DNA of 64,000 nucleotides from Paenarthrobacter aurescens (lineage in GTDB: Bacteria > Actinomycetota > Actinomycetes > Actinomycetales > Micrococcaceae), in assembly GCF_025421775.1 (NCBI RefSeq), contig NZ_JAOEFX010000003.1, positions 372,001-436,000 of the forward strand, given 5' to 3'. Below are positions 39,115-46,712 of the stretch, in pieces. The notes beneath the pieces are model-generated. The model had not been told where the DNA came from. It ran no database searches and was given only the letters and a program-made list of their open reading frames with translations. Made by a program: the position numbers and the translations under genes. Numbering within the stretch: the first letter of the stretch is position 1; every line of letters starts with the position of its first letter.

Positions 39115-39503
39115 CCTCCAATGCCACACTGAAAACCAAGTGTGAACAAGCTCACCGGCCATCATCGGGACTTAAGTCGCGGTGACGCCGCCCCTTGCCC
39201 TACACTTGAAATATCCCCCACTCCGGAAATCCCTTTATCCTGCCCAATTCTTGAGGCAGGACTGGTAAGTGTTGGGGCCCGCAATTGTGTGCGGGCATTT
39301 TCATAGGGAGAGCCGGCTAAAGAAAACGCTGTACAGACTGCTGGGATAGCAGCCAAGAGATGCAGCGGGAAGTCCTGCCATGGGATTGCGATAGCGCCGG
39401 ACTTCTTGCGAGAGCAGGGCACTTTGCCTGCCTTCGCGACGAGTACTGCGGCCAAGCCCAACCGGGCCGCGCCGACTGCCCTATGGATGAGGAATTTCCC
39501 CCT
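39115..39503 (+). promoter_or_regulatory. structured leader region of the DEAD-box helicase gene
   Basis: A 389-base gap without a supported gene. It holds two hairpins, TCCTGCC/GGCAGGA (39238-39261) and GCCCGCA/TGCGGGC (39277-39296). The second is followed by ATTTT (39297-39301) like an attenuator, then about 200 bases before the helicase ATG. In-frame starts at 39360 and 39483 exist but lack good ribosome sites. Cold or growth-related leader control is an inference. Confidence 0.45.
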
Positions 39504-41684
39504 ATGACCGAAAATCTCAACGAAAACTTCGACGCCCAGGCCGCTGATGCCGCTGCCACTGAGTCCGCTGATGCAGCAGAGACCACCGCGCCCGCCGAAG
39601 CTGAAGCACCGGCTGCTGCCGCTGCCCCCGTCGAGACTGTTGCAGCCGTGTCTGCAGCCCCCGCCTTCACCGAAGCTCCTGCCCCCAAGGCAGAAGAAGA
39701 GGAAGAAGAAGGCGTCCGCTTCGTCGATCTTGGTATCGATGGCCGTGTTCTGGCCGCCCTGCAGGATGTCGGCTACGAAAAGCCGTCTCCCATCCAGGCA
39801 GCCACCATCCCGCTGCTTCTTGAAGGCCGCGACGTCGTAGGCCTCGCCCAGACAGGTACCGGCAAGACTGCAGCTTTCGCTGTTCCTGCCCTGTCCCGCC
39901 TGGCTGAACTCCACGACCTCAACGGCCCGTCCCGCAAGACCCAGGCCCTGGTCCTGGCGCCGACGCGTGAACTGGCACTCCAGGTAGCTGAGGCTTTCAC
40001 CTCCTACGCCAAGCACATCGATGACTTCACCGTCCTCCCCGTTTACGGTGGTTCGGCATACGGCCCGCAGCTTGCCGGTCTTCGCCGCGGTGCGCAGGTT
40101 GTTGTCGGTACCCCCGGCCGCGTGATCGACCACATCGCCAAGGGTTCCCTGGACCTCTCCGAGCTCCAGTACCTCGTGTTGGATGAAGCTGACGAGATGC
40201 TGCGCATGGGCTTCGCCGATGACGTGGAGCAGATCTTCCAGCAGACTCCGGAGACCCGCCAGGTTGCGCTGTTCTCGGCCACCATGCCGGGCCAGATCCG
40301 CCGCATGTCCAAGCAGTACCTGAACAACCCTGCTGAAATTTCGGTGAAGTCCAAGACCACCACCGGTGCCAACACCAAGCAGCGTTACCTTCAGGTCATG
40401 GGCCCGCACAAGCTGGACGCCCTGACCCGCATCCTCGAGGTTGAAGAGTTCGACGGCGTTATCGCCTTCGTGCGCACCAAGATGGCTACCGAGGACCTCG
40501 CCGACAAGCTGAAGTCCCGCGGTTTCCAGGCTGCCGCCATCAACGGTGACATTCCGCAGCAGCAGCGCGAGCGCACTGTCGACGCGCTGAAGGAAGGCCG
40601 CATCGATATCCTCGTGGCCACCGACGTCGCCGCCCGTGGCCTTGACGTTGAGCGCATCAGCCACGTCATCAACTACGACATCCCGCATGACACCGAGTCC
40701 TACGTGCACCGCATTGGCCGTACGGGCCGTGCAGGCCGTTCCGGTGACGCGATCCTCTTCATGACGCCGCGTGAGAAGTACCTGCTGCGTTCCATCGAAA
40801 AGGCCACGCGCCAGCCGGTGGAGCAGATGCACCTCCCGACTGCCGAGACCGTCAACACGCTGCGTTTGGGCAAGTTCGCCGAGCGCATCACGGAGACCCT
40901 CGCGTCCGAGGATGTTGCAGCATTCCGCGACCTCATCTCCTCCTACGAGGAAGAGCACAACGTTCCGGCTTCGGAGATCGCTGCAGCCTTGGCCGTCATG
41001 GCCCAGGGTGGTCAGCCCTTGCTGGTCAAGGAACTGCCTGCAGCTCCTGAGTACCAGAAGCGCGAGCGCTCCAAGGACGGCTTCGGTTCACGTGGCCCGA
41101 CCCGTGCACTCACCGAGGGCAACGCCACCTACCGGATCGCCGTCGGACGCCGCCAGCGTGTCATGCCGGGCTCCATTGTTGGCGCCATTGCCAACGAAGG
41201 TGGCATTTCTTCCGCACAGATCGGTGGCATCGACATCCGCTCGGACCACTCCCTCGTGGAGCTTCCGGCAGACCTGAGCCCGGAGCAGTTGCGCGCATTG
41301 TCCCGCACCCGCATCGGGGGCGAGCTGATCCACCTTGAGCTGGACAACGGCCGCAAGCCCAGTGGCGACCGTGGCGGTTACTCCGGTGGTGGCGCCGGCG
41401 GACGTGGTGGCTATGGCGACCGCGAAAACCGTGGTGGCGGAAACTTCAAGGGCAGCGGCGGCTTCAAGAAGGACTTCCGCAAGTCCGACGGAGAGCGTAC
41501 ATCTGCTGACCGTGGCGGCCGCTCCTACAGCGACCGCTCCGAGCGCACCGCAGGCAGCTACGGCGACCGCGATCGCGGCCAGGCCAGCGGCTCCCGCTTC
41601 GGTGGCCACGGTGACGGCGCACGCAAGCCCCGCACCGGCGGCGAAGGCAGCAACCGCGACTTCAACCGCAAGGGCAAGTGGTAA
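39504..41684 (+). CDS. DEAD-box RNA helicase with RNA-binding and RGG-type tail
   Basis: A 726-residue protein. An Ala/Glu/Pro-rich N-terminus (1-70) precedes the Q motif (RVLAALQDVGYEKPSPIQ) and motifs I AQTGTGKT (115-122), Ia PTRELALQ, Ib TPGRV, II DEADEM, III SATM and VI HRIGRTGR. A DbpA-type RNA-binding domain follows (RIAVGRRQRVMPGSIVGAIA ... IGGIDIRSDHSLVELP), and the Gly/Arg-rich tail (YSGGGAGGRGGYGDRENRGG) can bind RNA. The likely role is ribosome assembly or cold-shock RNA unwinding, as for CsdA/DeaD proteins. The start at 39504 has GAGGA 10 nt upstream. The length and tail are typical of actinobacterial members. Confidence 0.93.
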   Translation: MTENLNENFDAQAADAAATESADAAETTAPAEAEAPAAAAAPVETVAAVSAAPAFTEAPAPKAEEEEEEGVRFVDLGIDGRVLAALQDVGYEKPSPIQAATIPLLLEGRDVVGLAQTGTGKTAAFAVPALSRLAELHDLNGPSRKTQALVLAPTRELALQVAEAFTSYAKHIDDFTVLPVYGGSAYGPQLAGLRRGAQVVVGTPGRVIDHIAKGSLDLSELQYLVLDEADEMLRMGFADDVEQIFQQTPETRQVALFSATMPGQIRRMSKQYLNNPAEISVKSKTTTGANTKQRYLQVMGPHKLDALTRILEVEEFDGVIAFVRTKMATEDLADKLKSRGFQAAAINGDIPQQQRERTVDALKEGRIDILVATDVAARGLDVERISHVINYDIPHDTESYVHRIGRTGRAGRSGDAILFMTPREKYLLRSIEKATRQPVEQMHLPTAETVNTLRLGKFAERITETLASEDVAAFRDLISSYEEEHNVPASEIAAALAVMAQGGQPLLVKELPAAPEYQKRERSKDGFGSRGPTRALTEGNATYRIAVGRRQRVMPGSIVGAIANEGGISSAQIGGIDIRSDHSLVELPADLSPEQLRALSRTRIGGELIHLELDNGRKPSGDRGGYSGGGAGGRGGYGDRENRGGGNFKGSGGFKKDFRKSDGERTSADRGGRSYSDRSERTAGSYGDRDRGQASGSRFGGHGDGARKPRTGGEGSNRDFNRKGKW

Positions 41685-41719
41685 AAAACTGCCCGGTGGT
41701 AAACACTAAGTAGTTCCCA

Positions 41720-41751
41720 TCAGGGGGTCGGCTTTCGAGCCGGCCCCCTGA
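41720..41751 (+). terminator. terminator with UUCG tetraloop after the helicase gene
   Basis: TCAGGGGGTCGGCT (41720-41733) pairs with AGCCGGCCCCCTGA (41738-41751), with one G-T pair, around TTCG, a very stable loop. It lies 35 bp after the helicase stop and is followed by a short GGCGTTT. Confidence 0.85.
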
Positions 41752-41772
41752 GGCGTTTAAGGGGTCGCCCCG

Positions 41773-41886
41773 CGGTCTTGTTGGCGGGATCCCGCCTTGT
41801 GCGGCGGGGATATCGAACAAGACCGGGTTCCCTGCGCCACGGCCCCGCCGTACGATCGAGGTGCCGGCCGGATAGTGCCGGCCGGA
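41773..41886. repeat. nested palindromes and direct repeats upstream of the LysM gene
   Basis: CGGTCTTGTT (41773-41782) pairs with AACAAGACCG (41816-41825). Between them lies the 14-bp palindrome GGCGGGATCCCGCC (41783-41796). Then GTGCCGGCCGGA occurs twice with a 14-bp period (41861-41872, 41875-41886), directly before the ribosome site. These are candidate regulatory structures, and no protein is assigned to them. Confidence 0.6.
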
Positions 41887-41916
41887 ACGTGTAAGCAGAA
41901 CACAGGAGGGTCCTCC

Positions 41917-42450
41917 ATGGGATTGCTGGACAACTTGAAGAAGAACCTGGGTCTCGGCGCAAAAGACCACGGCGAAACAGACCACGGTGAAAAGGATCAC
42001 AGGGATCACGCCGCCCCCTCTGCTCCCGAAACAGCTCCAGCAGATCCGTTAAGGCAGACAGCCGTAACCCAAGCCGCGGAGGATGCTGCCGCCGTCGAGG
42101 TCACAGCAGAGGATGGAGCCGCGGCCGAAGCCGCGGCAGCCCAGGCGGCCCAACAGCAGGCGGCTGCGGACGCAGCAGCGGCTCAGGAGGCTGTGCAGGA
42201 GGGATTGGAACCCGATGCTCCGGAAGTCCAGCCACAAGCTCAGGAGGCGGCCGCTGAAGCCGCAGCAGGGGCAGGACAGCCGGGACCAGTGGCGCCGCGG
42301 GTCACGGAGGTTGTAGTGGAACAGGGGGACACCATGAGCGGGATCGCTGCGCAGTTCGGCGTGGACCTTGGTGCTTTGATCGCGGCCAACGCAGATACCG
42401 TCCCCAATCCAGATCAGATCTACCCCGGACAGGTACTTCGCCTGCCCTGA
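41917..42450 (+). CDS. LysM domain protein with long Ala/Gln/Glu-rich linker
   Basis: A 177-residue protein. The N-terminus GLLDNLKKNLGLGAKDHGET is followed by a short His/Asp/Gly stretch (DHGEKDHRDH), then a low-complexity Ala/Glu/Gln region (about residues 35-125) and a LysM motif from about 132 (VVVEQGDTMSGIAAQFG ... PDQIYPGQVLRLP) reaching the C-terminus. There is no signal peptide. The LysM module binds peptidoglycan or glycan, so the cellular place is uncertain. AGGAGGG precedes the ATG at 41917, a strong ribosome site. Confidence 0.88.
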   Translation: MGLLDNLKKNLGLGAKDHGETDHGEKDHRDHAAPSAPETAPADPLRQTAVTQAAEDAAAVEVTAEDGAAAEAAAAQAAQQQAAADAAAAQEAVQEGLEPDAPEVQPQAQEAAAEAAAGAGQPGPVAPRVTEVVVEQGDTMSGIAAQFGVDLGALIAANADTVPNPDQIYPGQVLRLP

Positions 42451-42540
42451 TCCAGGCCGGCAGAGGAGTCAAAAATAGATCAGGAGAACAGTGCCTTCGC
42501 AAATTGTGTCGGCGCCGTTTTTCCGCGTTCTTTCGCCGAT

Positions 42541-42569
42541 TTGTAGCTTCTGAAAACGTCCGGTAGAGT
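42541..42569 (+). promoter_or_regulatory. candidate promoter of tRNA-Thr
   Basis: TTGTAG (42541-42546) and TAGAGT (42564-42569) are 17 bp apart, and the tRNA starts 12 bp downstream, fitting a sigma-70-type -35/-10 pair. The rest of 42451-42580 shows no gene. Confidence 0.5.
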
Positions 42570-42580
42570 ATTTACTCGTT

Positions 42581-42652
42581 GCCCCCCTAGCTCAGTGGTA
42601 GAGCGCGTTCTTGGTAAGAACGAGGTCACCGGATCGATTCCGGTGGGGGGCT
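42581..42652 (+). tRNA. tRNA-Thr (anticodon GGT)
   Basis: A 72-nt class I tRNA. Acceptor GCCCCCC (42581-42587) pairs with GGGGGGC (42645-42651). The anticodon loop TTGGTAA has GGT at 42613-42615. The T arm is ACCGG-ATCGATT-CCGGT. A terminator follows. Confidence 0.97.
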
Positions 42653-42663
42653 CTGGATGAGGG

Positions 42664-42704
42664 CCTGTGTCAAGGCGGTTTTGACCGGCTTGACACAGGT
42701 TTTT
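42664..42704 (+). terminator. terminator after tRNA-Thr
   Basis: CCTGTGTCAAGGCGG (42664-42678) pairs with CCGGCTTGACACAGG (42685-42699) with one mismatch around TTTTGA, followed by TTTTT. It separates the two tRNA units. Confidence 0.92.
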
Positions 42705-42713
42705 CTCATTCGT

Positions 42714-42787
42714 GGCGGTGTAGCTCAGTTGGTTAGAGCGCACGACTCATAATCGTGAGGTCGGGAGATCGAGCCTCCCCACCGCTA
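42714..42787 (+). tRNA. tRNA-Met, elongator type (anticodon CAT)
   Basis: A 74-nt tRNA. Acceptor GGCGGTG (42714-42720) pairs with CACCGCT (42780-42786), with a final G-T pair, and the discriminator is A. The anticodon stem is CACGA/TCGTG with CAT in the loop CTCATAA. It lacks the three G-C pairs of initiator tRNA, so I call it elongator. Confidence 0.95.
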
Positions 42788-42796
42788 CAGAGCAAG

Positions 42797-42825
42797 ACCC
42801 CGCAGATTCCGTCTGCGGGGTTTTT
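42797..42825 (+). terminator. terminator after tRNA-Met
   Basis: ACCCCGCAGA (42797-42806) pairs with TCTGCGGGGT (42812-42821) around TTCCG, with a T-run behind. It ends 25 bp before the next gene start, so that gene must use a promoter close to or within the terminator. Confidence 0.92.
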
Positions 42826-42849
42826 CGTTTCATGGGACAGAATGGGTCC

Positions 42850-43506
42850 ATGAGCCGAATCGCAATCATTGGCGGCCACGGCAAAGTGGCCCTGCATCTG
42901 TCCCGCATTCTCAGTGGCGAAGGTCACGACGTCACCTCATTCATTCGAAATCCCGATCATGTGGCAGATGTCACGGATACAGGCGCCTCTGCTGAGGTGT
43001 TGGACGTAGAAAACTCGACGACGGCGGAACTCGCCCACGCGCTGAGGGGCCACGACGCCGTGGTCTGGTCAGCTGGGGCCGGCGGGGGCAACCCCGCCAG
43101 GACCTATGCTGTGGATCGGGATGCGGCCATCCGCTCCATGGATGCAGCTGCCGAAGCCGACGTCAAAAGATACGTGATGGTGTCCTATATCGGAGCGGCG
43201 AAAGACCATGGAGTCCCGGAAGACAACCCCTTTTTCGCCTACGCCGACGCCAAGGCTGCTGCCGACGACCACTTGCGCGGCACTGAACTCGACTGGACCG
43301 TCCTCGGCCCGGGAACCCTCACGGATGAGCCAGCCACCGGCCTGATCCAAACTGATCCCGACAACCCAGGAGACGGCACCCAAACGTCGAGGGGGAACGT
43401 TGCACTGGTGGCCGCGGCCGTACTTGAGCTGCCTGGGACCATCGGACGGACCATAGCTTTCAAGGATGGAACAGTGGACGTGGTGGACGCCCTCACTGTG
43501 GACTGA
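42850..43506 (+). CDS. NAD(P)-binding SDR-type protein (atypical, NmrA-like)
   Basis: A 218-residue Rossmann protein. The nucleotide-binding motif IAIIGGHGKVALHLSRIL is at residues 4-21, and YADAKAAADDHLRG holds the Tyr/Lys pair region with a preceding VMVSYIGAAKDHG. WTVLGPGTLTDEPATGLI matches the YwnB/atypical SDR group. It may act as a redox sensor or reductase, and the substrate is unknown. The start at 42850 follows directly after tRNA-Met and its terminator. Confidence 0.87.
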   Translation: MSRIAIIGGHGKVALHLSRILSGEGHDVTSFIRNPDHVADVTDTGASAEVLDVENSTTAELAHALRGHDAVVWSAGAGGGNPARTYAVDRDAAIRSMDAAAEADVKRYVMVSYIGAAKDHGVPEDNPFFAYADAKAAADDHLRGTELDWTVLGPGTLTDEPATGLIQTDPDNPGDGTQTSRGNVALVAAAVLELPGTIGRTIAFKDGTVDVVDALTVD

Positions 43507-43620
43507 CCCCGGATCCGCCTGCCCCTGGATCCGGGCTGCCCGGGCTCCGGGATATGTTGGTAGGGAACTTTTTCGGTTTCGCCCGGGGAAGAGACTTACA
43601 ACATCTGGGGAAGCAGGAAC

Positions 43621-45192
43621 ATGGATCAGTTGGCACTCATTATCGGGTTGCTGCTTGCGACGGTGGTGGCAGTGGGCTTGGGGGACCGGCTCCGACTGCC
43701 GTATCCGGTATTGATGCTCCTCCTGGCTGTTGCGCTCACGTTCATTCCGGGCTTTCCTGAATTTGAGATCTCACCTGAACTGATCCTGCCGATCTTCCTT
43801 CCGCCATTGCTGTTCGCCACAGCACAGAAGAGTTCCTGGGCGGTCTTCCGTGTGCGGTGGAGGACCCTGCTTCTCCTGGCCGTGGCCCTGGTTGTGGTTT
43901 CCACTGCAGTGGTAGCCGGCGCTGCCTGGCTCATGATCCCAGGCATCGGAATCCCGGCCGCAATTGCCCTTGGCGCGATGGTTGCCCCGCCTGACCCCGT
44001 GGCCGTTGAGTCCGTAGCCGGCCGTGTCCACATGCCGCGCAGGCTCATCACGGTCCTTCAGAGTGAAGGACTCTTCAACGACGCTGCCGCCATTGTGATC
44101 TTCCAGGCGGCCGTGGCAGCTACATTGTCCGGCAAGGAGGTGGGCCCGGAGGTTATCCCCCAGTTTGTCATCGGTGCCGCCCTGGCCATCCTGATCGGTA
44201 TCGGCATGGGCTGGCTCACCAAGTTCATCACCAAACTGGTCACCTCCATGGTGGCCCGCAGCGCAGTCACCTTGGTGGTCCCCTTCGCGGCCTATATCCT
44301 CGCCGAAGAGCTGCACGCCTCAGGCGTGGTCGCCGTCGTCGTCACCGCCTTGGAACTGCAGCGCCATACACGGCCGCAAGACGCCGCTGAGCGCGTTACC
44401 CGGACCGCGTTCTGGGACGTGGTGGAGTTACTTGCCACCGGCTTGGCCTTTGGGCTGGTGGGGCTGGAGATCCGGCACGTTATCCGGGACGAGGGAACGG
44501 CGATCTTCGGGATGATCGGCATGGCCGTGGTGATATGCATCCTGGTGTTTGTGGTGCGCTTCCTGTGGCTGGGCTTGCTTGCGTTGACTGCCCGCAGGCG
44601 CCGGAATCTGTTGCAACCCACGTCACCCAAGGAAGTGCTGATCCTGACGTGGTGTGGCATGCGTGGACTGGCCACCTTGGCCCTGGCCCTGGCACTCCCC
44701 ATGACTTTGCCTGATGGCAGTGACTTCCCGGCCCGGCACGAGATCCTGGTGATCGCCTGCGCCGTCCTCCTGGCCACGCTTGTGCTTCCCGGCCTCACCT
44801 TGCCGTGGCTCATGCGCGTACTGAACGCCACCGAGGACGGGTCACACGAGCAAGACGCCGCCAAGGTCTTGGCCAAGCGCGCCCAGACGGCCGCTGTGGC
44901 GGCATTGAAGGATCATGATCTGATGAAGGAACTTCCGGCAGAGAAGGTGGCGCTGGTCAAGGAGAAGATGCGCCGCCTGCACGCGGAATTGCTGGATGGC
45001 ACCCTGCAGAATGAGTCTGTTGCTGAGAAGCGGAAGCGTGGGCGGGAGCTGTCCATCGCCGTACAGACCATCGCCCTCGACGCCGCACGCCAGGAAGTGG
45101 TTGCTGCCCGCAACGAGCTCGGAACCGACCCGGAAGTAGCCGATCGCGTCCTCCGGCAGCTGGACCTGCGGACGATGTCAATGCCGGACTAG
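43621..45192 (+). CDS. Na+/H+ antiporter, CPA1 family
   Basis: A 523-residue protein with about 12 membrane segments. Ion-site motifs are FLPPLLFATAQKSS, ALGAMVAPPDPVAVESV, RLITVLQSEGLFNDAAAIVI (Asn-Asp pair) and SGVVAVVVTALELQRHTR. A charged cytoplasmic tail of about 110 residues (RRLHAELLDGTLQNESVAEK) contains helices, as in bacterial NhaP/NhaK-like CPA1 members. It exchanges Na+ for H+ across the plasma membrane. It is a single gene. The start at 43621 is preceded by GGAAGCAGGAAC. Confidence 0.93.
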   Translation: MDQLALIIGLLLATVVAVGLGDRLRLPYPVLMLLLAVALTFIPGFPEFEISPELILPIFLPPLLFATAQKSSWAVFRVRWRTLLLLAVALVVVSTAVVAGAAWLMIPGIGIPAAIALGAMVAPPDPVAVESVAGRVHMPRRLITVLQSEGLFNDAAAIVIFQAAVAATLSGKEVGPEVIPQFVIGAALAILIGIGMGWLTKFITKLVTSMVARSAVTLVVPFAAYILAEELHASGVVAVVVTALELQRHTRPQDAAERVTRTAFWDVVELLATGLAFGLVGLEIRHVIRDEGTAIFGMIGMAVVICILVFVVRFLWLGLLALTARRRRNLLQPTSPKEVLILTWCGMRGLATLALALALPMTLPDGSDFPARHEILVIACAVLLATLVLPGLTLPWLMRVLNATEDGSHEQDAAKVLAKRAQTAAVAALKDHDLMKELPAEKVALVKEKMRRLHAELLDGTLQNESVAEKRKRGRELSIAVQTIALDAARQEVVAARNELGTDPEVADRVLRQLDLRTMSMPD

Positions 45193-45242
45193 GTCACTAT
45201 CGACTAGGTCGCTACCGGTGGGGCTGGTCGTCGAACCGGCCC
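45187..45242. repeat. 15-bp tandem duplication and hairpin at the end of the antiporter gene
   Basis: GACTAGGTCACTATC (45187-45201) is repeated as GACTAGGTCGCTACC (45202-45216), and the antiporter stop TAG lies in the first copy. Then GGGCTGGT (45221-45228) pairs with ACCGGCCC (45235-45242) with one mismatch, a small hairpin between convergent stops. Confidence 0.6.
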
Positions 45243-45250
45243 TTGCCGGA

Positions 45251-46474
45251 CTAACCTGCCGCAGTCTGATTCGGCTGGGATGCGGGGTAAAGGTCCAGTG
45301 CGTGCTCTTCGACATAGTCCAGCGCGTGCCGGACCGCGCCTAGCGAGACGATGCCGTCGCCCAGCGTGGAGGTTGCCAGGCGTGGGGGAGTGAACGTGAA
45401 TTCAGGCATCTGCTCTTCCATGGCGGGGATCAGGGCGTGCGCCGACGCTGCCACGGCTCCTGCAATAACCACCAGCTCGGGATTGACCAACGTGCTGATC
45501 GAGCCGATGGCCCGGGCCATGCGGTGCGCCAGGCGGTCGAGGACAGTCCGGGCGGCGCGGTCACCATCAGCGGAGGCCTTGAAGACCATCTCCGCCGTCA
45601 GGGCAGCAGGCTCGCCGCCGCAGAGCGCGTGCAGCGTCGACCCGGCGTCGTCGTCAAGAGCTTCCCGCCCCCACAGCGCAGCGTAGTGGGCGATTCCGTA
45701 CGTGTCGCCCACACCGTCCACGTGGTCCAGATATCCCAGTTCGCCAAAGCCGCCAAGCTGCCCATGGAGCAGGCGGCCGGACTCGAGGATGCCGGACCCA
45801 AGACGGTCGCCTGCCAGCATGACAACGAGGTTGTCTACTCCCTGTGCAGTGCCCTGCCATCGTTCGGCGAGGGCTGCGAGGTTGGCGTCGTTTTCAAGGA
45901 GCACCTGCCAACCGTGCCGCTCGGCCACAATGCGGCGGACATCAAAGGACTTCCAGAATTCCTGGGCGGTGAGGACCTCTCCGTCACGGCTGACCGGGGC
46001 GGCTACTCCGACGGACACCGCAAGGACGGAGTCGGCCGATACGCCGGCTTTCTCCAGGGCTTCGGCCGCGATCCTGTCCAGCACGTCGGCGCGCTCGTCG
46101 GCTGGAACGTTGTACGCCCGGAAAGGCATCGTGACCTGGGACAGGGACGTCCCAGCCATGTCAGCCACGATTGCGGTGATCTTGTTGGCGCCGATGTCGA
46201 TCCCGATCACGCTTGCCGCACTGTCGTCGAAAATGAAGCGGCGTGCCGGCCTGCCCTTCACGTAGTCCCCGGTACCTCGTTGGTTCTCCAGCTCCTGGAG
46301 CCATCCAAGCCGGACGAGTTCATCGCAGATCGAAATGACGGTGGCACGCGAGAGACCTGTGGATGCCATCAGTTCGGTGCCGGTGACGACGCCGGCGCCG
46401 CGCATGGCTTTGAGCATGGCGCTGGCGTTGACCCTGCGTACCAGCTGTGTGGACGGCGCGGTCCCGATCAGCAT
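45251..46474 (-). CDS. ROK family repressor of the alpha-glucoside locus
   Basis: A 407-residue protein. The N-terminal winged helix (GTELMASTGLSRATVISICD) is joined to a ROK/glucokinase-like domain with the ATP/sugar region VIGIDIGANKITAIVADMAG, GGFGELGYLDHV and a C-terminal ELVVIAGAVA. The usual ROK zinc motif CxCGxxGC is not visible, a departure from NagC/Mlc. I use the ATG at 46474 because GGGAG lies 6 nt before it, although a TTG at 46519 is also in frame. It lies divergent from the binding-protein gene, with AT-rich sites in the gap and before the glucosidase. Confidence 0.88.
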   Translation of the reverse strand: MLIGTAPSTQLVRRVNASAMLKAMRGAGVVTGTELMASTGLSRATVISICDELVRLGWLQELENQRGTGDYVKGRPARRFIFDDSAASVIGIDIGANKITAIVADMAGTSLSQVTMPFRAYNVPADERADVLDRIAAEALEKAGVSADSVLAVSVGVAAPVSRDGEVLTAQEFWKSFDVRRIVAERHGWQVLLENDANLAALAERWQGTAQGVDNLVVMLAGDRLGSGILESGRLLHGQLGGFGELGYLDHVDGVGDTYGIAHYAALWGREALDDDAGSTLHALCGGEPAALTAEMVFKASADGDRAARTVLDRLAHRMARAIGSISTLVNPELVVIAGAVAASAHALIPAMEEQMPEFTFTPPRLATSTLGDGIVSLGAVRHALDYVEEHALDLYPASQPNQTAAG

Positions 46475-46524
46475 TCGGTGCTCCCAGTTCTCCAGTAGTC
46501 CATCGGAACGATAGAACAATCTCT

Positions 46525-46546
46525 CTAAATTTAGTGCATAAATTTA
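46525..46546. promoter_or_regulatory. candidate ROK operator 1
   Basis: CTAAATTTAG (46525-46534), a perfect palindrome, is followed by CATAAATTTA (46537-46546). Together they contain ATTTAG-TGC-ATAAAT (46529-46543), one base from the arrangement at site 3. It lies 50 bp upstream of the ROK start codon, where autorepression would act. Confidence 0.6.
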
Positions 46547-46614
46547 AATGACGTCGCATTTCTCCCAAAGCTTGACCGTGTGGCGCCCATCACTCACCAT
46601 GGTTAGCGATAGGT

Positions 46615-46638
46615 CATAAATTTACCTCCTATCTAAAC
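46615..46638. promoter_or_regulatory. candidate ROK operator 2
   Basis: CATAAATTTA (46615-46624) is identical to the element in sites 1 and 3, with TCTAAAC (46632-46638) 7 bases behind. It lies 74-98 bp upstream of the sugar-binding-protein start. Confidence 0.55.
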
Positions 46639-46712
46639 TTCGGGCGGTGACGGCATCTGCTGCCGCACGATGGCAATGCGGCCACTGAGGTCCGCAAGAC
46701 GAAAGGGTTACG

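Noticed and set aside
39162..40958. 598-residue minus-strand frame opposite the helicase
   Set aside because: It mirrors the helicase codons (Val/Leu/Gly/Asp-rich, no motifs). The plus strand carries all DEAD-box motifs.
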